A stretch of 64,000 bases of DNA from Schistosoma haematobium (lineage: Eukaryota > Platyhelminthes > Trematoda > Strigeidida > Schistosomatidae), in contig NC_067200.1 in the NCBI RefSeq assembly GCF_000699445.3, positions 13,601,256 through 13,665,255 of the forward strand. Reading direction: 5' to 3'. This document shows positions 10,630-21,649 of this stretch, one piece after another. The position numbers were made by a program, and so were the translations under genes. A model generated the notes under the pieces. That model had not been told where the DNA came from and ran no database searches. It saw nothing but the letters and a program-made list of their open reading frames with translations. Position 1 is the first letter of the stretch, and every line of letters starts with the position of its first letter.

Positions 10630-12940
10630 TGGTTCATAGTTTCAAATCAATGTAATTTTCACTTGAATCAGTGATAACAATCAACCGTTGCCAGCCCTAG
10701 GTAGTTAATGAAGTGATATCATATTTGTGGATGTTGGCTCAGATGTTGTGAGTGTGTCTGTTCTAGCGTTTTGAATAAACGTTCATGGAAAGCATACAGG
10801 CAAATACTTTTGTCAATCAAGCATGCAAGTCTTGGAAAAATAGATCCTGTAACTGTACTGTAATATACAAACATGTGAAGTGGTGGTTGAAAGTACTAGA
10901 CGGAAAACCCTAGACCTGAATTTCATTCTGTTTAGCACTCATCCACAAGTTGTACCAGTGATTTTGAAGTAAATGATGAACCCTGGTGAATTTAGTTACA
11001 TGTCAGGCAGTTCCACAGTCATAGGTGTTATCCTGATTAGCATGAAACAAAATTATTAAAATAGAACTAACAAATGACTGAGCAATAATCAGCATATTGT
11101 GACATAGTCACGTGCAGTTTCTATTATAAATTAGTTCAGTTAATTCATCATCAGGCGATGAATTTCGGATGATTATTACTATCCCTCCAACTTGCAGTGG
11201 CTGGTACTATGTCAAGCCCACATATGACTTTCTAACATCTGGACAAACTGATTCATTCTCTTCAAGTCATATGTTGACCTTGTCACCTATTCGCTTATTG
11301 AACCTGACTGTTTTTATATGATCCTATGTATGTCAGTTAGTTGTCCTATTCACTGTATATCTGTAACTTGTTTTTGTATGACTTTAAATATCGAGTCACG
11401 CTTGATTAAGACGAGTTGGCTCACTCGCCTTCCTCACTGCGCGTTATTTTGTTTCGTTTCGCTTTCTTCTCTTCGCTTTGTTTGCTTCGTTTCCCTGATT
11501 ACATGTTCAGTTCAACAATTGCATGGGATATACGTATACAAAATCCATTCTCGTCTCGGACTTATTTTAATTCCATTATTCACTAACGCGAGTTAAGTTG
11601 ATAATAATATACGAGGATTGGCGGTATATATATTTCGATAATAATCATTCATACGATCGAACTGGAGTCAGATACAGGGTCACTAAATACCTTAATGTTA
11701 AATTGTTTTAATCACAGCATGTCAATAAAGTTAATTAGTGAAAATGTTTGACCTAAGATATATTATTCATTCAGTATCCAACATTTCATCAGTTTTTTAT
11801 TTCATTATTAGAATGTTAAAATTAGACGTGATGCGATAGAAATGTACAATTCATTGACGGTTTTTATAACTATACAAAAATGGTACGCCTTATAAATTGT
11901 GACTAGTGAACATATATATGATCTAAGTCGGAGTTCAGCTCCATATTTGTGTGTTACAACTGTGATGATGTTTCCAATAAGTCACATGTAATTAACAGGG
12001 CTACAATAAAAGTAACCCTCAGGTTATAATTACTTCCTTTCTTTGTTTGGACAACCTCGAGCAGCTAAAGCGACGTCGAATATTGTTCTTTTGGACAACA
12101 CGAGATAGTTCTTATGCTGTTCTGTTTTCTTGACATACATCAATAATAACGCACTGGATATTCTAAAAGTTTCTTACTGATGAAATAATTTTATTATTAT
12201 TTAGTGTTTTATACTTCACAGCTTACTAAAACTTACTCACTGCATTTTGATGTCATTTATTCGTGGCTAGTCGCATTTGTGAAGATTTATCCTGCGGGTG
12301 TTCTGACAACCTTGATTATGCTATTTTCAACATGATTTTACTACAGTTGAGGGAAACCAAACGAGTTTATCTGAAATATGAAGTGCGAAGTCATGTTCGT
12401 TGAAGGTGAATAGACCTACTACTGGGTAGACTTGATGTACGGGGACCGAAATTGCAGGACGTTCTAAATGTGACACCATGTATGTCAGAATATCTTGACT
12501 ACTTATTTGAGAAAATAGACGTTTGCAAGTAAGCGTTGTACTTGTTAATAGCTTTCTAATTACTAGTTAGTCATTTACTTCCACAGTGCAAAAGATGGGA
12601 ATCGATCAAGTTGCTTATGACAGTTTTTCCTTCAAGTCATTTGAGGTTTCGTCATGTAAATGAGTGATGCATAGACTCAACACTCCATCTTAGAATTTAG
12701 TTACTAGTGTAATAAGTCACCTCATGCGACAAGAAGGCGATCAATCCTGACTGTATTACAAGAACCCAGTTCTGATCAGTTTAGTTAAAGTTAAACTTAC
12801 TCAGATATCTTCTAACAATCCGGTTTGATGAGTGGCACATTATCATATGCTAATATTTTTACCATAAAGACACTGTCAGCTCCCAAGGGACAGTAGATGT
12901 CTTCATAGTGCTTTACATAGTTAGTGAGTGCTTTCCCTCG
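10630..12940. other. No gene seen; possible solo LTR at 11300-11610
   Basis: There is no convincing coding exon. A TC-rich, promoter-like segment at 11390-11600 (GAGTTGGCTCACTCGCCTTC and TTCGTTTCGCTTTCTTCTCT) resembles retrotransposon LTR sequence, but no second copy or flanking duplication was found. Confidence 0.3.
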
Positions 12941-12949
12941 GAATTAAAA

Positions 12950-13440
12950 TTGATGGGGTTTTCTCATAAGGAGATTACAAGCTATGTAATAGAAGGAGTA
13001 CTATGAAAATCACTCGAATGTGCTTTACTAAACAATACTGTTGTTTTCTAATCTTTTGACTCGTCTTGCACTCCAACTTTTACTAAGGACTCTTGCAACT
13101 ATCTTTAATAATTCTCAATGTTCTTTGGTAAGGCCTTTATTACCTGACTCTAGTTAAGATTTATTTTCATCATTTAATTTTATCTCTGCTTGTCACCGAG
13201 CGGTTCAGAATAATGTCACGTTTAACTAAATTCAGGGTCACGGCGAAGTTGGGTCGAATGATTGTTGACTTTGGATTATCTGTGGTATGGTAAATGCGTA
13301 AAGCTAGGCGTCTTTGAGTGCATATAACTTGTTAACGAGTGACTTTAACGTTGTCATTTCTCAGATGTGGACAGAATTTTCACCATTTTCACATTAATTT
13401 TCGCAATATTTGCGCTTGTTGTATACGCTGCATCATAATT
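12950..13440 (+). repeat. Dispersed repeat D, copy 1
   Basis: GATTACAAGCTATG...ATGAAAATCACTCGA, AACAATACTGTTGTTTTCT and CAGGGTCACGGCGAAGTTGG correspond in order to 53880-54330 (ATGAAAATCCCTCTG, GACAATACTGTCATTTATT, CAAGGTCACGGCGTGGTTC). The copies are diverged. It sits next to an LTR and may be internal retrotransposon sequence. Confidence 0.45.
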
Positions 13441-13589
13441 AGTAATCTGATGCATTTGTTGTTCCCTCTTTAGGAAAATGTTAAACCAACTTGAGTCTGA
13501 TTGTTCGTATCAATAGAAACTCAGAAAATTTTATGTGGTATTTGTACTGACTGATGATTCGTTTGTGCTAGATTGAGTCGGTTTCCGAG

Positions 13590-13960
13590 GACTACAACGG
13601 AGCCTCCAGAGGCTCTAAAGGAGCCGAAGAGTTCCAGCCAATCAGAAAATGATGGAGCGTTCTAGAATATCAACTTGGCATGCTACTATTGGTTAGTAGC
13701 ATAATATGTCTCTTAGCAGATTGGCCAAATAATAATGCTGATTTGACAAATGCTAATATCCATAAATACCCGTGATTTTCTGTACACTTTGATTCTTACC
13801 AAATAAACACTTCTCTAGCTTTTCTTCTGTCTTCTGATTTGCGACGGTAAAGTTCAACGTTTGAGTGTCGTGGTTGTAAACCGTATTCTGCGTTAATCAA
13901 ATAACGAACTTAACACAAATATATCGGGTCCTGACCTCGACCTTGTATAGCTTGTCCTAG
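13590..13960 (+). mobile_element. Gypsy-type LTR, second copy
   Basis: GGAGCCGAAGAGTTCCAGCC, GGAGCGTTCTAGAAT, a TATA-like CCATAAATACCC and TTTTCTTCTGTCTTCTGATT match, in order and opposite orientation, the LTR at 8645-8290. No integrase or gag is recognisable next to it, so it looks like a solo LTR. Confidence 0.5.
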
Positions 13961-14576
13961 TGACCAGTTTCGGTCCACAGAGATAGAAATTCAGTGTAGC
14001 TAATGCACATTTGGGTTTCATTTGATCTTAAATTCATCTAGCTGCATGTTGTGATTACTGGCTAAACCAGCGGTTCGCGCGTAAACTACTTTGTTTCAAT
14101 TAGAATAAGTAAACTTTTGAGTTAATTCATCATCATGCGAGATCATCCAGTGCATTTGTTATGAGAGGAGTTAAAGGTATTTAACTAGTCATTCAGTCGT
14201 GAAGAAGAGCATCGTAAGCATGTACGTCGGCTAAACTTGCCATGGCCCATTAGCACAAAGCTGAATTTGCCAGGCCGAATCCCAAAGTAATATTAGTAGT
14301 AATAATATCAGTGATTTTAACAGTTGATTGATCACTGGGTGGTGACCAATTTGATGTGTTTCAAGGTTTTTCGAGTGCAAATCAAACTCCATTGACTGCC
14401 TTACATCTCACCATGATGCACGCAAAGCCGAATCACCTAGACAAGTGGCCACATTGCATCTTGGTCGATAGAATTCGATACCTTCAAAGAAGGACATGAC
14501 ATACTTGACACTCGTCACTCCCGGTAACCAACCAATTATCAATACATCGAAGTACTGCAGAAAGTCAGTCGCAGTC

Positions 14577-14748
14577 CAGCTAGCTCAGTGGTAACGTCTC
14601 TGACTGCAAAGCTGGTTGATACGGGCTCGAACACTTTAGAAGTCTTCAGTTCTCTCAACATAGCATGTACACCTATCCGATGAGTGTCAAATAACACGAA
14701 ACCTAGATCCAGTTTTTTCCCGTAGATAACCTCCGACCACCACCTCTT
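14577..14748 (+). repeat. tRNA-like SINE, family B copy 3
   Basis: CTAGCTCAGTGGTAACGTCT and CTGACTGCAAAGCTGG match the copy at 2923, and the end AACCTCCGACCACCACCTC matches its 3' end. The B box-like part is GGGCTCGAACAC. Confidence 0.65.
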
Positions 14749-15269
14749 GTAATGTCAGTGGTAATTGAAAAGATAAAGGATCTAAAATACGATTCAGGAG
14801 AATTGAAATTGGTGTGATAAAAACGAAAGTGTTTTGAGGAATTCGGAAGCCCAGCATCTGGAGGGAGAAAAATAATGGATGAACCTGCGCCATTGCAAAC
14901 GAATTTGAGCTATTCATTCAAGGTCTTTAACGATTACTTATGATAACCACGTGAGCCTCAACCAGGTAGTCTGTATTTATTAACGTGTCTAAGTCCAGTT
15001 GTCCTTTGGTTCATGGACTGTTGCCATGCTTTGGTTTGGCCGCCCCCCAGCTTTTTGCCAGCCCACTCCTACACCATAAGTTACCAGTCGTCGAGGTAAG
15101 CGGTGGTTATATATACGCTACACGTCAAATTCACCTCAATTGATGAAAATTTACTGCATCATCAATTGGGTGGCGACCTTACCTAGTGGCGCATTCTTAG
15201 TTCAAGCATTGCTTACTTGATTGTTCCAACATTCACAGGTAGTGCCTCGAAGACACATGTGATCGAATA

Positions 15270-15840
15270 CTAGTGACCTGAAAATATTCTCCAATCCTAA
15301 TGATCATATTTCGTACTCTTAAAGTAGAACGGAGTGAACTGCTATGCAACAAGCTCGTCCTTTCATTGGAAGATGGATATCTCGCATGCGCCACAAATGA
15401 CACAAGTTAGTAAAAGCCATTCGAGCCTCATGAGTCTGTGTCGAAATTTTTTCAGGCACCAGAGTGTCAGAACTGACGAAACTCCTAAGATAGCTGATGT
15501 GGTTGATACGTCCGACTACTTCATTCGTCGTCATTAATTCAGGCTCAGACGCGAGTCAATCCCGAAGTAACAGGTTGGAGGGAGGGAATCGCATTCCAAA
15601 TATACTTGCATTTTTACGCACTGTAGTCAGATGGCTCAGCATCTGCGCACCCCAAATCAACAAGTGAAGGTTACGGTGGAAGATCGAACCCTGAAAAGTC
15701 AGACGATGAAACCATTGTCATCGGAAAAATGTCTGTGGCAAAGTCGATGAAAAACATCAAAGGTAGACATCCTTGACGAGCACCACCCCGGCTCGGCCAA
15801 CCGTGTCCCAGTAGAGAGCCTTTGCCTCAGCTCACTATTC
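15270..15840 (-). pseudogene. RTE/SR2-like reverse transcriptase fragment
   Basis: The minus-strand reading includes INHISYLRSFVSSDTL, STQTHEARMAFTNLCHLWR and RDIHLPMKGRACCIAVHSVL, the conserved region after the RT active site in RTE elements (usually close to YLGS...ARLAF.NL.HLWR...K..VY..VRSVLLYG). The upstream part (15540-15840) is more decayed. It abuts the 5' end of the CR1 element in the opposite direction. Confidence 0.65.
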
Positions 15841-15981
15841 GGTTTTTTCCCATTTTTCACGTAAAGGCTAGTTCAGTTTATCACATCCGCTTTTATCCAT
15901 TTTTGCCCATTTTCAGTGTTTTATTTTTTACGGTCATAGACATTTGCTAGCATCTATAACACAGTTTACGTCAATATAGTC

Positions 15982-16896
15982 ATGAAAAATTCATGCAAAC
16001 GACCTGGATGCCGTTTTGCTGTTACATCTGGCATGCAGTGCGACAAGTGCAAAGGTTGGTTCCATGAAGCGTGCACAGATCTCACAGCAACTGCTTACAA
16101 CAGACTCAGCAAGTCGGATCATAAGTGAGAATGTGTTACGTGCAGCACGGATGCTGTAGTCTTGCTGAGTAATATCATTGTCTTATTGATAGGTCTGTGG
16201 AATAAGTTGTCAACAAACTTGGAAAAAGACAGTCATAAAACAGATGGGAAAACAAGGGCGCGCAACAAAGACAAGAATAGGGATGTCGACTGGTCTATCA
16301 TCGATGGAACATGCATTCACACTAATGATGACATGTTGAAACTCAGCAGCATCATTACGTCAACTGTACTAGATTCCCTCAGTAAACTCGGGTCTCCCAG
16401 CTCAGGGTCCTTGAATGCAACAGCGGTTCTCAAAAACTCTGTAGGTGATTGGACCCACGTTAACAGAGCTAAAAAGAACCAGGCGTCACCGTCTAAGCTG
16501 AACATCTCAAGTGTTGTACGAAAATCAACTCGTGATTTGGTTGTACAGTCTACCGCCAAGAATGTCCGTCCGGTTATCAAAGAGCCTGGGATTCAGAAAC
16601 GTGCTTCGACCTCCAAACAACAAGATGCTGAACCTGAACGCACCGGAAAACCTGAGAAAACAATAACGGTTCATGATGGCTCTCTCATAATCATGAACCT
16701 TAAAGCCAACCCTGACTTGCCCCTCAGTTTGCAGGACAAAAATGACAGGATGCTCTGGGGAGAATTGAACAAGAAGCTTGAACTCCCTAGAAAAGAGCCT
16801 TTGACGGTCACATGGCTCACTCGGGGAAAGGAATCTATGCATCAAAATCAAACGAGGCTACTTGGTGTAACACTTACGAATGCTACCGACGTGTAG
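15982..16896 (+). pseudogene. CR1 ORF1 protein with PHD-like zinc finger
   Basis: One frame runs 305 codons, broken only by a TGA at 16126-16128. The N-terminus MKNSCKRPGCRF... has Cys pairs, GMQCDKCKGWFHEACTDL and ECVTCS, giving the C4-H-C3 pattern of a PHD finger. The stop falls where the last Cys pair is about to follow. The middle is Ser/Lys-rich. A weakly readable region with ILPDIPYSEYILIRNIP continues to about 17160 in shifted frames. ORF1 proteins of CR1 elements bind nucleic acid and act as chaperones; this one is inactive as written. Confidence 0.7.
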
Positions 16897-17355
16897 GATG
16901 TCCTGCTACCTAGTCATTTACTGAAATCCAATGGGAACGTAAGAATACTGCCCGATATACCGTATTCTGAGTACATTCTCATCCGGAACATCCCTTAACA
17001 ATCTCGCGAGACTTTCCGCGGAAGAAATATAATTGTGCAAGGTGTACCGGAAAACACGGACCCTAGTCAAACGAACTCTGATATTAGGGAATGGAAATTC
17101 ATCGAACAGTCCTTGAGGCTCAAAAACATACTGACTCAACATGTGACGAGACTAGCCAAGAAGGACGGTGATTCTTGACCCCGGCTACTGAGGATTACTT
17201 CCCATCCTTCAATATGGCGGCTGCAACTCTGGAAGCATTTCGTGCCAACAGACGTCGGTTGCCAACTGGAATCCACATGCACCCGGACAAGCTATATGAA
17301 GGCAGGATCAAGCACAAAGGCAAGTCGGAGCTGATCATTCCACTTGTGAGCTGTC

Positions 17356-17766
17356 TTGATGATAAAAAAACCTGTAGAGGACAGGGCCTACCAACTCGGC
17401 AAACCTTATATAGGTAGACTACTTGCCCATTCACATAAGGCTCATACAGACAAACAGGAAGAAGCTCATGCGTTTGAAACTGAAAGTAAAAACTGCTTAT
17501 ACATGAACGCCGTGAGTCTACCAAACAAAATGGCTGAGCTATGTGAACTTAGCAATGCTAATAAGGTTCATCTGATAGAAACATCTGAATCTTGGATGTC
17601 TCAATTCTCGGACCAGGAGCTAGCAATACCTGCGATGTCTTTGTTTCGCAACGACAGAAAAACAGGAATTGAGGGTGGAGTAGCCGTATACATGCGATCT
17701 TGCTTGAAGGTACACCAACTTCACAACCTCGAGTTTAACAATCTTGAGGAATCTGTAACAGCTTAG
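17356..17766 (+). pseudogene. CR1 endonuclease domain, N-terminal half
   Basis: KNCLYMNAVSLPNKMAELCE, VHLIETSESWMSQF (the Glu of the EN active site) and GGVAVYMRSCL match the first half of the exonuclease-endonuclease-phosphatase fold of ORF2. It ends at the junction with the LTR element, whose first bases TGTAACAGC encode the last residues. Confidence 0.65.
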
Positions 17767-18030
17767 GTTGGCTGGTTAAGAGTCGACCCCAAATAACCAA
17801 GCATATGGCAAAACAGTATTGTTCAAGTATTCATTCACTTCCTTATTTTTTATAAGCGTTATATTCCCTATTATCTTATATTGAATGTTGAGAGCCTTTG
17901 TTTGTCTGAACAGATATTCCCACGCTCCACTGTGACTGCGCGCAGATCGAAATAAAGACCTATTCACTACTTGTCTGGTTTCTTCTGTCAATAGCACGAG
18001 GGTTACCTTGAGGCACGAAACTGGTGAGCC
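17754..18030 (+). repeat. LTR of the Boudicca-like element
   Basis: TGTAACAGCTTAGG to about GGCACGAAAC. Its first 215 bases recur inverted at 52848-53065 with few differences, and its last 60 recur inverted at 53590-53655. Confidence 0.7.
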
Positions 18031-18201
18031 CTTTTTGAACACAAATTTAACCTCATTTCTGTTATTAACATTTTTTTTACTTAATCGTAAAAGTAGACCT
18101 GATTATCCGTAAACTAAGTTTATTCCGTATTATCTTAAGTTATTCGTGTTATAGAAACCATTTTTCGTGCTAACTTTATTGCTATATTTGTCACATACCT
18201 C

Positions 18202-18930
18202 ATGTCAGACTCAATAGAAACCCATAATCTGGAGGATTTGTCACCAGTGGAGATAGACACTGTTATGACTACGAAATCCCGACTTCCAGAATTTGATCGT
18301 AGTGATCCTGAGTTGTGATTTGCTCAACTAGAGCATTATTTCACGAGAGACAATATCAAATCTGAAGGGATTCGCTATAGAGACTTGTGTTCTATCCTTC
18401 CTCCTTCAGTCGCCAAAGAAGTCTGTGACTTGATTTTAAGTCCACCATCATCACAGCCATACACCATCTTTAGACGAGACATAATGAACCGTTTATCATT
18501 ATCAGACAGTCAAAGAATCCAAAGACTTTTCCAAGGCGAAACATTAGGTGATAGGTCGCCGTCACAGTTTTTACGTCACCTCCAAGTCTTAGTGGGTCAA
18601 ACAGTCCTAAAACAAGGATGGATACAAGCTCTCCCATGCTACGTCCAACACTGTTTGGATGCACAAGATCCTGAAACCTCATTATCTCATTTATCGCGTA
18701 TAGCCGATAGAATAATGGAAAGAGGTCCTCCAACTGGATCAGGCACAATAAATCACACACAAAAAGTAGAATCAGCAAAAGACCCCGTCATAGAAGGACT
18801 CATTGCGAGTGTTAAGAGTTTCACTGAGGCTGTCACCAGAATGCAAATGGGTCATAGAAACAGGAGCAGGTCACCACAACGACCACGATCCAAGTCACAA
18901 AACAGGTCACAAATGTCCAGACAATCTTAG
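18202..18930 (+). pseudogene. Gypsy (CsRn1-type) gag
   Basis: MSDSIETHNLEDLSPVEID starts at 18202. TTKSRLPEFDRSDPEL is followed by TGA (18316-18318) where a Trp is usual, then FAQLEHYFTRDNIKSEGIRY, YTIFRRDIMNRLSLSDSQRI and RSPSQFLRHLQVLVG. This is the capsid layout of CsRn1/Boudicca elements. The basic tail SRSPQRPRSKSQ may bind RNA. Apart from that one nonsense codon the frame is open. Confidence 0.7.
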
Positions 18931-19079
18931 CAGTTTTGTTGGTACCACTGGAAGTTTGGTGTCAACTCAACCAAATGCATGTAACCATGCGCCTGGCCTA
19001 AGCATAATTCTAAGACAGCGGGAAACGAGTAACCCCTCCCCAGGTCGCGACGACTGAGGAGAGGCGCCTAAACAGTCGC

Positions 19080-19301
19080 TTGTTTTATGTTAGAGACAGA
19101 AACTCTGGCTTGAATTTCTTGGTGGATACTGGCGCTGCTCTTAGCATCATCCCCGAAAATAAAACTGAGATTAGTCGAGAAACATCATCAATTACACTTC
19201 AAGCTGCAAATAAAACTAAAATCGCGACATTTGGGCAGGAAACTTTAACCCTAGATATGGGGTTCAGGAGGCAATTCCCTTGGGATTATACGAAAATATG
19301 A
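19080..19301 (+). pseudogene. Retropepsin fragment of the LTR element
   Basis: FLVDTGAALSIIP is the aspartic protease active-site motif (DTG). SITLQAANKTKIATFGQ fits the flap and following strand. The frame ends at TGA (19299-19301) just after the junction back to CR1 sequence. Confidence 0.7.
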
Positions 19302-19405
19302 AGTCGGCAACTCGTTGGAGGAACAGTCAGACAACGTCGCGCTTAGACTGTATATTTACAAACGAAGAATTTCTAGTTGACAACCTCTGAATCCTGGCTC
19401 CCCTA

Positions 19406-21163
19406 GTGAAGAGCGATCACGCCGTTATAGCCTCCAGTTTTGTCAGCAAAACTGAGCTAAGATATCCCATCAACAACATGCGTTGGAATTTCAAACGGTT
19501 GGATGTGTCAGCTCTACAGGACTATCTACAACAGGTGGATTGGGATGTTCACCCTCAACTCGATAAAGATACTTATTGTGACTTCTTACTGCACACGCTC
19601 TCATGTGCTACAAAGTGGTCAGTTCCTCAAACGGTCCCCAATAGCTACAAGCAACCTACAATCATCAAGAACCTCACTCTTCGCCTGCTAAGTCGCAAAA
19701 GGCACTGTTGGGCAGAATGCAAACGAACTGACAACAACGTCGCATATAGGCAATACAAACATATAAGGAACATATGCAGGAAGGCTGTGAGAGAAGACAG
19801 GCTTCAGTACCAGACAAAGCTTATGGATAAATTTGTCTCTAATCCGAAAAGCTTATCCCATTATGCAGCCTCTCTTCGCCAAGTCAAAACTGAAGTTTCC
19901 CAACTGCTAGGTCCTAACGGTCCGAGCAATAACGACGGCGACACCGCTAACCTTTTGGCTGAACAATACTCTCGGACATTTCAACCGACCCACATCAACC
20001 ATGCTGATGACAGCTTCATGTGCAACTGCACAGGACTTTCCGTAAGGAATCCGAGCACCAGCCTGGTGTTCCGGAAACTGCAGCACCAAAGAAAGGATAT
20101 TTCTCCTGGTCCAGATGTGGTCCAATCTGGTATACGGAGGGAAACAGCCTCAATCCTGTCAACGCCGCTTAGCGTGATGTTCTCACACTTGCTAAGCCGA
20201 GGCAAACTACCGGAAAATTGGAAGTTTGCTCACGTCACACCAATTTTCAAAGGATGTCAACGCAATGAACCTTCAAGTTACCGACCGGTGGCTCTTCTGT
20301 CATTACCTTCAAAACTCATGGAGTCCCTGATATGCGACGGTTTAAACGACTATCTGCTGTCCTTAAATTTCTTCTCACCCCAACAGCATGGTTTCAGGAA
20401 GGGTTACTCTTGTACTACCAACCTGCTGACTGCGGTGGACAGATGGACAAGCACCCTCGATCGCAAGGGAAAGGTTGACATCATCTACCTAGATTTCTCA
20501 AAAGCTTTTGATAAGGTTAACCATACATGTCTTATCAATAAGCTCAAACGACTAGATATCAGACCACCTCTGATCGATAGGCTCACTTCCTACCTGAAAA
20601 ATCGACTTTTTAAGATTAGGTTTAATTTCACTTTATCTGAGGCTATGGAATGTCCTAGTGGGGTCCCACAGGGCTCAGTACTAGGAACTCTTCTCTTCTT
20701 GATCTACATAAATGATCTTCCTCGACAGATAACGTCAGAATTATTACTCTTTGCCGATTATGTTAAACTTTGGAGAGAGATACGCAGTCAAGACGATATA
20801 CAGGCACTTCAGGAGGATCTGACTCGACTCCAAAGTTGGGCAAATAATAATGGACTTACTTTTAACACTTCAAAGTGTAAAATAGTCCATCTGCGACATG
20901 TGGCAGACTACAGTTATAACTTAGGAAACTCCTCCCTAGTAGTATCCCAAGTCTAGAAGGATTTAGGAGTCCTGGTGCCCCATGATTTAAAGTCTTACGC
21001 TAACTGTGACAAAAATGCCTTTCGAGCAAAGTTTGCACTGATAACATTGAAGCGCATTTTTGGCCAGTTTGACGGTAGAACATTCCATATAATCTTCAAC
21101 AGCTTTATTCGTCCCCATTTGAAGTACGGAAACAGTATTTCCTCCCCCACCTCAAAAGGATAA
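19406..21163 (+). pseudogene. CR1 reverse transcriptase
   Basis: One frame is open except for TAG at 20954-20956 and ends with TAA at 21161-21163. Landmarks in order: MKSDHAVIAS (last EN motif, SDH), WKFAHVTPIFKG, SSYRPVALLSLPSKLME, QQHGFRKGYSCTTNL, IIYLDFSKAFDKVNH (catalytic Asp), CPSGVPQGSVLGTLLFLIYI, LLLFADYVKLW and DLGVLVPHDLK. The FADD box reads FADY, with the second catalytic Asp lost to Tyr (codon 20759-20761). This makes the copy inactive independently of the stops. A frame change after 21163 leads to the C-terminal piece at 21294. Confidence 0.88.
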
Positions 21164-21293
21164 GAACACTCTGGAGCGTATCCAACGATGAGCCACTAGA
21201 TCAGTCCAAGGATTCAAATTTAAGTCTTGTGATTAGCGGCTTCAATCACTTAGCCTTCATCCATTAGAGTGTAGGCGTCTTAGAGGTGACCTG

Positions 21294-21554
21294 ATGGCTT
21301 ACAGTATCTTTAACACTTCTGGACATCCTGTTAAACACCTACTTAAGCTTGGTCCCAATACCAACCTAAGGGGTAACACCCGGAAATTGGGGACACAACG
21401 TAGCAGAACGGACTGTAGATACAGCTTCTACTCCTTAAAAGTTGTCAAGTGCTGGAATTCGCTACCGGCCGAGCTAGTCCAAGCAACTTCCCACGAGTCT
21501 TTTAAGAGGCAACTTGATCTATTCATAAGGTGTAAGGATAGTATCATACTGTGA
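21294..21554 (+). pseudogene. CR1 ORF2 C-terminal domain
   Basis: LRGNTRKLGTQRSRTD, YSFYSLKVVKCWNSLPAELV and SFKRQLDLFI are the conserved end of CR1/Jockey ORF2. It is one frame off from the RT part; about 130 bases between them read with stops. Confidence 0.75.
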
Positions 21555-21649
21555 TTTACCAATTTCTTTTTCCTCTTTTATCGTTAACATACCTGGAGGT
21601 ATTTGTGATCCTATGCTACTAGACACGAAAGCCTGTTAAGCGGAAGCTT

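Larger units (their letters stand above)
17754..19290 (+). mobile_element. Boudicca/CsRn1-like LTR retrotransposon, 5' part only
   Basis: The 5' LTR (17754 to about 18030) starts TGTAACAGCTTAGG and is followed by TGGTGAGCCC, close to the tRNA-Trp type primer site used by CsRn1-like elements. Gag (18202-18930) and a retropepsin (19080-19270) follow. There is no RT, integrase or 3' LTR; the sequence jumps back to CR1 near 19290. About 100 residues of the CR1 endonuclease are missing, so this was not a simple insertion. Confidence 0.65.

Noticed and set aside
15136..15170. Short hairpin CAATTGATGA/TCATCAATTG
   Set aside because: Only 10-bp arms in AT-rich sequence; expected by chance or part of an old repeat.
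16317..16851. Long minus-strand open frames opposite CR1 ORF1
   Set aside because: They are antisense shadows of the ORF1 coding sequence.
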